Part shown: piece by piece, positions 34,200-41,856 of the stretch
Layout: every line of letters starts with the position of its first letter
Position numbering within the stretch: the first letter of the stretch is position 1
Assembly (NCBI GenBank): GCA_016748015.1
Contig: JAAOMT010000523.1
Span: 471,591 to 513,446 of the forward strand
DNA: 41,856 nucleotides
Direction of reading: 5' to 3'
From: Geosiphon pyriformis
Taxonomy: Eukaryota; Glomeromycota; Glomeromycetes; Archaeosporales; Geosiphonaceae
Program-made: the position numbers and the translations under genes
The notes under the pieces: model-generated
What the model was told of the DNA's origin: nothing
Seen by the model: the letters and a program-made list of their open reading frames with translations, nothing else
Databases searched by the model: none

Positions 34200-35763
34200 A
34201 CATTAACCAAAAATTAAAAAAATACTTAACTAGCAATCAAGCAATTTATTAGCCTTCACAATATTATAACAATTAAGAAAACTCTAATTGTTTCAAAAAT
34301 TAATCACATTTTTTATTAGCAAATTAATTATAACAACAAAAAACACATAATTGTCACTATTATAGTAAATAAAATCATCTAAAAGCAAATTGCCATTTTA
34401 GATTTAATAACCAACAATCAAAAAATCAATATTAAAACTCTGATTACAGATTTCAAATTCTGAATTAAATTCTGAATCAAAAACAATATTAATACCAGTC
34501 TCATTACACTCAATAATACAATAACTAATATATATACCTTTAGTTTATTAGATTCTAGCACCAGTAATTTATTAACCACAGCCACAAGTAATTTATCAAT
34601 TCCAATTAATTCAAACACCACCCTAAAATTTAGCTCAAATAACAACTGAAAATCAAAGACTAAGAATTACATATACTCAATAGGACTGACAATTAGCAAT
34701 AGTAAGACACTAACTAATTCCCAGTTTATTAAATCAGTTATCAGAATCATGTCAACAGAGTTTGGAAAATAAGTACACCCAAAACCCGAATTCTTAGAAC
34801 TATTTAAGTCTCTTAGTTACTCTAGAAAACAACCTATTCAACAACTTGGAAACCAACCCAATATCACTTATCAACAATATTCTATTAACAATAATCACTA
34901 AAGACAAATTACTTGTAGTTATTTTCTTTTTTAAATTAGAAAAATTTTCAACAATGCTTCTTTTAAATAGAACCACTCTTGATGCCAAATTCATTACAGC
35001 TAATAAAGCAACCAAAACTTCTATTGACAAAATTAATGACTTTTCTTTTGAAGTTAATAGTATTATTATATTCATTAAGATTCTTATTATAGAAGCTACA
35101 CAGTATCAGTTCTTGTTAGTAACAACTGGCTGTCCAAAACCAATGTGATGTTTAACTGAAATACTCAGAAGCTATAGCTCAATCAAAATAGTTAGCAAAC
35201 TTGGGTACCTGTTATCTGTGGCCACTTCAAAACAAATACTACTATCTAATTATCATTAATTAAGTTCAAAGAAGAAAAAAAAACCTATCTGGAAAGTTTA
35301 TTAAGTCTTATGGACTGAAGATAAATACAATATACTATCACTGATACTTTTTTGGGACAACAAGGAAAAAAAATAAACAAACTACAAATTACTATTTTTA
35401 CAGAAAAAACAAATAACAGTTGGCACATTCTATACTTATTAGAACTAAGAAAAGAACTATTTTATTATCAAGATCTAGTACTTACTTGAAAAAAACAAGA
35501 GCAGTGTTTAGAATAATTAAATACTAGACTATGTAAACATTGCCTAATTTTTTATAACTTCGAATATTGTGATGATTGTGATCTTATTCACAATCTGTTA
35601 TTACACATAATCTATTTAATTTCCAAAAAAAAAACCAATTAGCAGTTGCACTTTGGAATTAGAATCAAAATTTAATCACAATTTAGACTCTAATAATAAT
35701 GACAACAATGATTCCAATTCTGTTTACAATGACAATAACAATAATAATAATTTAAACTTTAAT
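34200..35763 (+). pseudogene. element B Gag/protease remnant
   Basis: Follows the element A polyprotein from the segment just before its knuckle (YLTSNQAIY-like, 34218). The knuckle survives only as NCHYYSK-type residues near 34350. At 34846-35148 ETNPISLINNILLTIITKDK and TKTSIDKINDFSFEVNSIII match the protease region of element A, but the catalytic DSG segment is absent: the frame passes from LLNRTTLDAKF straight to ITANKATK. A GCPKPM end and a CGHFK-like stretch (near 35217) follow. Asn/Asp-rich low-complexity sequence (35690-35760) precedes the dUTPase-like piece. Confidence 0.7.
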
Positions 35764-35784
35764 GAAAACTTCAAATAATATATC

Positions 35785-35979
35785 TTGCTTTCAAATTTTT
35801 TACAAAAGCAGAAACTTAAATGGTTTAGTGATAATAATGAGAATATTATGTCAGAACATGTGCATAATATCAATACAGAGTTTAATCTCAGATATTTGAA
35901 AAAAACTGCTATTAGATTGGAATCTTATTCACATATTAGTATAGATTTAAGAGATTTAGGAGATCTCAATAGAGCTTAA
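35785..35979 (+). pseudogene. truncated dUTPase-like domain fragment in element B
   Basis: Sixty-four residues in the frame of the preceding protease remnant: KLKWFSDNNENIMSEHVHNI, then NTEFNLRYLKKTAIRLESYS and HISIDL. This resembles the N-terminus of a trimeric dUTPase: the HxxDAGFDL motif 1 appears as HNINTEFNL, followed by the two-strand I-x-L-x-x-x-S and IDL pattern. I recall related glomeromycotan Ty3-like polyproteins carrying a dUTPase-like domain between protease and reverse transcriptase. The differences from the motif (Asp to Asn twice, Ala to Thr, Gly to Glu) are all explained by G-to-A. The domain is cut after about 50 residues and fused to the element 3' end. Non-functional; the assignment is tentative. 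Confidence 0.5.
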
Positions 35980-35983
35980 TATT

Positions 35984-35995
35984 AAAAAAAGGGAA
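35984..35995 (+). promoter_or_regulatory. polypurine tract of element B
   Basis: AAAAAAAGGGAA just before the 3' LTR, in the same place as in element A. Confidence 0.65.
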
Positions 35996-35998
35996 TAA

Positions 35999-36844
35999 TA
36001 TTATTCATAAAAAGTAAGAATTATAATAATAAGTAAAATAACCAATCAGAAATAAACATAGTAAAATGAAGAATTTCAGGATTTTTTTAAGGAATTACAA
36101 AATTCCAGAATTCTTTTGAGAAATGGTAAAATTCTTTAGAATTTTATATAACACAAATTATATATATATAATAAAAGTATTAAAAACAGAAAAAGTAATT
36201 CTAAAAAAATTCAATAGAGTTTAAATTAATTTAAAACAATATTTCTTTCTTTAAAAGATAGTTTTTTATGACTTGAAATAAAATTATTTCCATATTAATA
36301 AAATTATTTATTATTATTAAATCTATATTATTATTACTTAATTAAGAATATATTAATTACTTCCCTACTATTAACACTTCATGTTAATAGAATTCAATAC
36401 TTAACTATACTGGATTAATAATTCTTGATTATAGCTATTAACATAATATTAATTTCTTATTTTTTTTTATTTTTATTTTTATTTTTATTTTTATTTTTTT
36501 ATTTTGTTTTATTTTGTTTTATTTCTTTGTTATTTATTAATTAATTAAAGAGATTAAGTACAGAGTATTTGACATTAAGAATAGTCTGATAAAAAACCCA
36601 AAAATAAGAGTAAAAATTTAAAGATAGCTTATCAAAAAGACATAACTATTAAAATAAACCAGTCATTATACTAAAAAAAAATTCACAAAAGAAATCATCA
36701 ATTGAATTTTTGTTTATTATACAAAAAACTTAACCAAAATTTTTAAACTCTAAAACCTTCAAAAATTACCAATATTATCTGCTATTGAACACCAAATTAT
36801 AAGTTTGTTATTTATTCTAACACCCCAAATAATTATTTGTAATA
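35999..36844 (+). repeat. 3' LTR of element B
   Basis: Collinear with 33307-34154, starting TATTATTCATAAAAAGT and ending TTGTAATA. The hairpin region reads CTATTAACA-CTTCA-TGTTAATAG (36368-). An ATTTT simple run fills the pyrimidine tract (36460-36520). Confidence 0.85.
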
Positions 36845-36848
36845 TCAG

Positions 36849-37060
36849 ATTCAGAGTTCTAAGAACAACCATTCAAAGTCTCAATAAAAATTATTTTGTT
36901 ATCAATACTGTTTATTAAAGCACCACTTTTTTTTTTCAAAAAAGTACTTATTCACTATTACTACTAAAACTTTGAGTCTTAATAAATTTCTTAATAGACT
37001 TCTCTATAATAATAATACTAGAACTAACTATAGTCTTGTAATCAAATAAAAAAATTTGGG
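36849..37060 (-). pseudogene. LINE copy 2 ORF1, upstream piece
   Basis: Minus-strand reading gives Ser/Ile/Lys-rich sequence with stops. Position and continuity suggest it is the ORF1 part separated from 33306 by element B. The match to copy 1 is too weak to align confidently. Confidence 0.35.
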
Positions 37061-37099
37061 TTTATTATACTGAATAATTAAAACTTCTATTTTATAAAT

Positions 37100-37840
37100 G
37101 TATTTTTAGTAGATTATTGAATGTAAAAAAGAAAAAAGTTTTTTTTTTTTTAAATTTTTAATAATTTTTTTATAAAAAACAGAAATATTAAAGCTTTTTA
37201 TATTAAAATAATATAATATAAATTGTTTTTAATTATAATTAGTTTAATCCATATTATTTAATTATAATTGATAAAATTTAGTATTGTTTTTTTGCTTTTT
37301 TAATAAGTTAACAATTCTTAATAAAATTAATTTTAAAGTATGTTTTTTTTATTAAATAATTATTAAATTATTTATTATAATAGTTAAATTATTAATATAT
37401 TGTTAATGTTTTTTTTAATTGTTTTTAAATTAATTACAAATTTTTAAAAAAAATAAAAATAAAAAATAAAAACAAAATAAACAAAATAAATAAAATAAAA
37501 TAAAAATATTCTGTTAATTATTATAATTAAAAATAATTAGTTTAAATTATTAAAATTTTAAAATTAAATAATGAATTTTAATAATAAAAGTTAAAATTTT
37601 ATTTTATGTATTTGTAAATTTTGATAATATTTTATTAAATTAAAAAGATAAATATATAATCAGATTTTTTTATTTTAATTAAATACAATATAAAAAATTT
37701 TTTTTTTAAATTTGAATTATAAATTACTTTTTTTTAAAGTAAAACTATTTATATATATACATATTTTTTGTTTATAAGATAATTTTTAAAAACTTGTTAT
37801 TTCTATTATTTTCTTATATTATTTTGTTATTAGCTAATAA
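37100..37840 (+). repeat. AT-rich interspersed repeat, copy 3
   Basis: Aligns with 8890-9520: AATTGTTTTTAATTATAATT (37219), TTATTTAATTATAATTGATA (37255), TTAATATATTGTTAATG (37390) and AAACTATTTATATATATACA (37742). The flanks at 37060-37100 and 37840-38780 are AT-rich with no gene. Confidence 0.65.
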
Positions 37841-38780
37841 ATTTACTTAAATAATATTATGTTTTAATTTTTACATGGTTTTTTTAGTTAAAATTGTTTA
37901 TTAAGAACAATATTAAACTTTTTTGTATAAAGTTTATATTTTAAACTTGTTAAATTACGTTTTTTTATTATTTTTAAGATTGTAAAATCTTTTATAATAT
38001 TTGGTTTTAATTTTATATTTTTTATTATTGTTTTTTATAATGTTTTTTAAAACTATTGTAAATAATATAAATATTATTGGCAAAATTTTTGGTATTAAAT
38101 TAAAGTTTATTAGACAATAATAATATAATATTGTGTATTTTAAATTACATGTGTTTTAAATACTGCTTTAAAAAAATAATATTAAAATTTTGCTTATTTT
38201 AAATCAAAAACAGTTTATTATTTTAACAAATATATTTAAAACCAAGTTAATAATTTTTTTAATTATATTGTTTTTATATTTACAAATTAGTTTTTTAAAT
38301 ATATGATTTTATTTGTTTTATTTCTCAATTTTTTAATTTTATTTAATAATTAAGATATATTATTTTAGATATTAAATAATACAATTATTAAAATTAATAT
38401 TTTAAATAAAAATTAAATTTAATAAGAAATTTTTAATTGTTAATGTTATTTTAAGTACTAAAATATAAATTATTTAATATTAAACTATGAAATATCTTTT
38501 TTAAATTATTATTTAAATATATAATTAATTTTAAAAATTTTATGTATTATTTTATTAATGCAAAATTTTATGTAATTTTTTGGTTTTTTCTTGTTATTGT
38601 TTTTAATTTTGCTATTAGCTTTAAATTGGTCTTTTTAATTATATCTATTATTAAATTAGTAAAATTTTTTTTAAATACTAAAGTAAATTGGTTAAAAATT
38701 TAATAAAAAAAAAGTAATCCATATTATATTAAAACATAATATAAAATATTTTTTTAATAATAATATAATTAATAATATAA
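37841..38780. other. AT-rich region, no gene
   Basis: A/T runs, no coding frame. Composition changes abruptly near 38780, where G, C and CpG reappear, marking the edge of the old repeat block. Confidence 0.6.
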
Positions 38781-39038
38781 AGCAGACTACAACAAAACCA
38801 GACAAAGTAAACATTTTATAAATGAGAAGCTGATTATGATGTGGCTGTAAAATCAATCATTGTGGTTGATGACGTTTTGAAGGTAATAACAGTACTCATT
38901 CATTACTTATGAACTTGTTAATTCTAATGCTCACTTTATCATACCAGAATGTGATGCATATAAACCATAACATGATTAATATAAAATTATCTCTATATAA
39001 AAATAAAATATATAAAACTAATATACATTAAGTCCACT

Positions 39039-39194
39039 ATGGCTCCATATGTTTTTAAAATCAACAATACCCAAACTCTCCAAGAGTATCTAGATAAAGA
39101 AAAAATCAATTATGAAATTTACTAAGAAGAACAAAAAATAATAAATAATAAATGAGCATTAACACCAACATATGATGAACCAAGAAAGAAATAA
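39039..39194 (+). pseudogene. small decayed coding fragment (MAPYVFKINNTQTL...)
   Basis: From ATG 39039 the frame reads MAPYVFKINNTQTLQEYLDK and continues, with TAA at 39123, TGA at 39153 and TAA at 39192. It has amphipathic, protein-like composition unlike the AT-rich spacers, and TATA-like sequence (CTATATAAAA, about 38991) upstream. I do not recognise the family. It may be the first exon of a decayed gene or part of a multicopy gene family linked to the next pseudogene. Confidence 0.4.
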
Positions 39195-39530
39195 AAACTA
39201 AAAACATAAAACAAATATCTGTTTTTTTATAATTATTGATAATTGGGACAAATTTCCATAATTCTTTATATACTGTTCAAGTAATAATAATAATATGCAA
39301 AAGTACTGTACATACTTTGTTTAAGAAAGTAATAAAGAAAATCAATTGTTGTAACTGTTTTTTGCAATTCAAATTCAGTTATCCATTATTATATGACTTG
39401 TTATAATACACATGTAAAAAATAATTACTTCACTTCCAAAAACAGAATTGTATTATGTAGTAGTAGCAGAATACAATACAACAATTAAACCATTTGTTAA
39501 TTGTTCCATAACATGATATGCAAAGAAGCG

Positions 39531-39538
39531 TATAAAAG
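39531..39538 (+). promoter_or_regulatory. TATA box of the P-loop pseudogene
   Basis: TATAAAAG lies 51 bases before the ATG at 39582, followed by a pyrimidine-rich start region (TTTCCTTTTGTCTTC). A textbook spacing for a fungal TATA promoter; its preservation suggests fairly recent death of the gene. Confidence 0.65.
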
Positions 39539-39581
39539 AGATTTCCTTTTGTCTTCATTATTCTTTGTCTTTAACAAAAGC

Positions 39582-40762
39582 ATGGAGGGTTCTCAATCTG
39601 CTTTGCCAAATATGCTAGATCCAGATAACTATAGTTGATTCGGTGCTTTAATACAGAGAAGTATCACATGTTTGTGTAAGTAAAATGTATAAACAGGACT
39701 GAGTTGGGTCAGCGCAGATCATGACTTACTAAAAAATATTGACATGGACTACTTACTGGACCCATTTGTCTTTGCTGTTAAATACAAAAAAGACTATCCA
39801 AATGCAACTGGCAAAGAGGCCAAAACTTTATACAATGAATATAAGGAGTTTTATGTCAAATACCATTAAGAAAACCTCACAGCAACAATAGATTACTACA
39901 TGCAATATCTCCAAACACTTGGTAAGCAAGGTAAGTAACACACGTTTATGAGGAGCAATAAGGAGAAAAGTTTGAATACTGTTACTGGTTTTGTACTATA
40001 TTGCAAGAGAGGCAGTTGGACATTGTTAATTGGAGCAGAGCTGGATCATAGTAGAACTAGGTTTATACGTAAACCCATTTAAAAGACAAATAAACAAGAT
40101 ATGATACATTTGAAGTCATAGAAGAAGTGGTTGTTGTGCTGTCAATATTCAATAGTAACTGCCAGGCTTCATTATCTGAAAGCTTTTTGGAATGTTATCA
40201 GCTGAGAAAAGAAAAAGTGGGGGCATGGCAGACAAGCAAAATTGCTTCTCCGAAATGATGTTCACATAATTTCTTTCTTACAGTTATTCCATCCAAGCAT
40301 AAATTTGAGAATAAAATATTCACATAGGCTCATAAGAGACAATTTGAACACCCATATAGTGATTCAATCCAAATGTGTTGCTATTTTATGGATAAGCTTG
40401 ATGAGATTGTAAGGACATAGAATTCACATGAACAGTATGCTCCAATAATAGCCATTGTGCAATCAAGTGGAGTCAGCAAGTCTTGCATTATATGTGAAGT
40501 TATGCAAAAACGTTACATGTTTTACTGCTGTTTATGGCCAAGCTTGAGCACTGAATTTCCCCTGTGTTCAGCCATCGCTAACAAACTCTTAAGTAATGAA
40601 GCGCACAACTGCAAGTTCTATGTTGTATACCTGCTTGCATGTATGCAGATGTTTGTGGACATAATGCAACAGTACTCGCAGCTAATTTCACCTGCTGCAT
40701 GGTTCAATTGGCACGTGTCTAGCATGCTGATGTTACCAGATGAAATTAGAGATATTATTTAG
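39582..40762 (+). pseudogene. P-loop protein pseudogene, two exons, truncated
   Basis: Exon 1 (39582-39930) starts MEGSQSALPNMLDPDNYS and includes ADHDLLKNIDMDYLLDPFVF. A GTAAGT donor at 39931 and a TTACAG acceptor ending at 40283 join it in frame (codon split G/TT) to exon 2, which starts IPSKHKFENKIFT. A phosphate-binding loop follows at 40460-40483, QSSGVSKS, where the expected GKS glycine is Ser (GGC to AGC). The frame ends DEIRDII at TAG 40760-40762, far short of a complete NTPase. At least six in-frame stops (for example TGA after DPDNYS, TAA after KYH, TAG after IFT) make it a pseudogene. I recall this as a multicopy glomeromycotan family with a QSSGxGKS P-loop, possibly the NTPase component of Crinkler-like proteins. 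That link is uncertain. Confidence 0.65.
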
Positions 40763-40891
40763 CATAAAATTATCTCATAATTCCTATCATTAATTAGCAT
40801 ATATTATCGTTTCAAATTATCACTTATTACATTAGCAAAGAATGTTCGAAATTATCATTTAATTAATAACCCAAATTGTACACAACACAAA
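40763..40891. other. short spacer after the P-loop pseudogene
   Basis: Contains two imperfect copies of TTCAAATTATCACTTATTA / TTCGAAATTATCATTTAATT (about 40811 and 40849). Nothing coding. Confidence 0.5.
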
Positions 40892-40947
40892 TGTAACCTA
40901 ATTGCGATGATCAATCATGCAATACCCCGAACTATGTAACATTCAAA

Positions 40948-41069
40948 AGTTTGCTGAAATTTATAAAAATTTGCCAAAATAATTGATAGTTCACTAAAAT
41001 ATCTAATAGTTTGCAGAAATAACTTGTAGTTTGCCAAAATGTATCTTTAGTTCAGCGAAATTGTAGAAA
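40948..41069. repeat. six tandem 20-bp units (AGTTTGCnAAAAT type)
   Basis: Units begin at 40948, 40968, 40988, 41008, 41028 and 41049. Each has AGTTTGC or AGTTCRC followed by 0-2 bases and AAAT, then a variable tail; the period is 20 bases (last step 21). They end just upstream of the TATA box at 41112, so they are likely U3 activator sites of element C. Confidence 0.85.
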
Positions 41070-41111
41070 ATAGCAAAGTTCAAGTTCATAGAATAGTGTT
41101 ACGACAAGTTG

Positions 41112-41119
41112 TATAAAAG
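41112..41119 (+). promoter_or_regulatory. TATA box of element C LTR
   Basis: TATAAAAG in AGTTGTATAAAAGAAGAG, followed by a CT-rich initiator-like region. Confidence 0.65.
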
Positions 41120-41410
41120 AAGAGCTTCTCTCTTTGAGAAAATGTATCTTACTTTAGATTTATCTCTTAAAACTATTCCTATATACACAAAAAGAAATAA
41201 ATATCAAATAATTCGAAAAACCAAATTCTTTAATTATTATACTTAGAAAATCCCAAAACCCAACTAACATTTTGAAATTGATTAACTACCAATTTCAGTA
41301 AACTGTTAGTGACTCCAGGCCTGGATAGAAAACGTTTCTCTTGACAAAATTCTATTTCTTTTACATTTCTTTTATTTTCTTTTATTTTTCTTATTACAAT
41401 CATTAGGGTA

Positions 41411-41540
41411 GTCTACAGACGAGATTCCTGTAAAAGAGTTGACTTTCACAGCAAAGTAACTACACATTTTTAATGAGCTTCCAGACGAACAATTCTTGGG
41501 AAAGAGTTGATGTTTACTACAACGTAACTACATAAAGTAA
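41411..41540. repeat. degenerate direct duplication of about 67 bp in element C LTR
   Basis: CAGACGA (41416, 41482), AAAGAGTTGA (41433, 41501) and GTAACTACA (41456, 41524) recur at a 66-68 base offset. Confidence 0.7.
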
Positions 41541-41711
41541 CTGGCAAGGAATTGGCCATTCCACTTATAAGCCCAGCAGTTCAAATTATAGGAGATAATT
41601 TGAAGATAAATTCAGTTATTGGAGGTTCAACCACATCCAGAAAACGTGAATTCACAGCAAATAAGTATTAACAACATTACAGAAAAGAGACCAAAAACCT
41701 CCGGTAACATT

Positions 41712-41727
41712 TGGTGCTCTTCCACGG
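41712..41727 (+). promoter_or_regulatory. primer-binding site of element C
   Basis: TGGTGCTCTTCCACGG lies two bases after the LTR end, sharing the first nine bases with the site of element A. Confidence 0.75.
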
Positions 41728-41736
41728 AAATAACAC

Positions 41737-41856
41737 AGCAACAAATTCAAAGTGGCGACCGCCTCAGACATCACAACCTTAGAGTACTATCAATTGATTT
41801 ACACACACTGCAAACAATGATTTGAAATACATGATGGAATCATAGCTTTCAAGAAA
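41737..41856 (+). pseudogene. element C Gag N-terminus (partial, contains a stop)
   Basis: The frame SNKFKVATASDITTLEYYQ opens 28 bases after the LTR and continues to the window edge, with one stop (TGA 41818-41820) where Arg or Trp is expected. As in element A there is no ATG before the KVA sequence (Val codon GTG at 41752), so the start codon is unclear. The rest of the element lies outside the window. Confidence 0.55.

Larger units (their letters stand above)
33307..36844 (+). mobile_element. shrunken LTR element B (relative of element A), nested in LINE copy 2
   Basis: LTRs of 848 bp (33307-34154) and 846 bp (35999-36844) flank only 1.84 kb. The order of LTR landmarks is that of element A. 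A primer-binding site (34157-34172, TGGTGTTTTCTGTGAG) and a polypurine tract (35984-35995) are present. Internally the whole N-terminal domain and most of Gag are deleted: sequence jumps from the leader to the equivalent of about 23100 in element A. Part of the protease is also missing. The element sits inside LINE ORF1, with CCAG (33303-33306) and TCAG (36845-36848) as a probable 4-bp target duplication with one C/T change. Confidence 0.8.
27110..37060 (-). mobile_element. degenerate LINE, copy 2 (with a nested LTR element)
   Basis: The same LINE family as copy 1, on the opposite strand and even more decayed. Recognisable fragments in 5'-3' order on the minus strand: an ORF1 N-terminal part right of the nested LTR element (36849-37060), ORF1 (33306 down to about 31700), then endonuclease, RT and C-terminal finger of ORF2 (31680 down to 27120). 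The nested LTR element occupies 33307-36844. The 3' end abuts the AT-rich repeat copy 2. Confidence 0.8.
40892..41709 (+). mobile_element. 5' LTR of LTR retrotransposon C (runs off the window)
   Basis: The right end GGTAACA followed by TT and a TGG primer-binding site fixes the 3' boundary. The left boundary is uncertain. TGTTAC at 41097 is a perfect inverted match to GTAACA, but a TATA box (TATAAAAG, 41112-41119) only 15 bases inside would leave almost no U3. In element A the distance from TATA to LTR end is 626 bases and U3 is about 245; here the TATA-to-end distance is 598, predicting a start near 40870. TGTAAC at 40892 fits, giving about 818 bp. AATAAA (41197) and a pyrimidine tract (41340-41395) fall in the same order as in element A. 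Confidence 0.65.

Overview
The window looks like nuclear DNA of an arbuscular mycorrhizal fungus (Glomeromycotina, most likely Rhizophagus or a close relative). It is very AT-rich, has fungal-type short introns, and carries decayed retrotransposons that match what I remember of glomeromycotan LINE (APE/RT/RNase H) and Ty3-like Gag-protease families. This assignment is recognition from memory, not a search.

Layout. 1-440: 3' end of an unidentified gene, closed by a GC-rich hairpin. 440-4400: ordinary intergenic DNA with simple repeats. 4418-6082: the only gene that looks intact and functional, a six-exon NmrA-like NAD(P)-binding Rossmann protein (401 residues as modelled). 6240-10080: extremely AT-rich, with tandem repeats and one copy of an AT-rich interspersed repeat. 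10080-17790: LINE copy 1 (+ strand), split in ORF1 by a solo LTR (10535-11495). 17790-20585: AT-rich, with a faint old LTR near 19020-19803. 20586-25965: complete LTR element A (two ~870-bp LTRs, PBS, Gag-protease frame, polypurine tract, no RT or integrase). 25966-27110: AT-rich plus a second copy of the interspersed repeat. 27110-about 37060: LINE copy 2 (- strand), into which a shrunken relative of element A (33307-36844) has inserted. 37060-38780: AT-rich, third repeat copy. 39039-40762: decayed gene fragments, chiefly a two-exon P-loop-protein pseudogene with a readable promoter and intron. 40892-41856: 5' LTR and first bases of a further LTR retrotransposon that runs off the window.

Overall this is one live gene beside layered transposon remains. 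The decay is directional: almost no CpG in the LINEs, Arg/Gln/Trp codons turned to stops, Asp to Asn at catalytic sites. That is what long-term cytosine methylation and deamination would leave. The clearest unusual observations are a hairpin whose 5-nt loop is reverse-complemented between the two LTRs of element A, U3 minisatellites built from near-palindromic units, a dUTPase-like fragment inside the smaller LTR element, and a solo LTR whose target-site duplications appear to have decayed at the same CpG on opposite strands. I found no tRNA, rRNA or CRISPR array.
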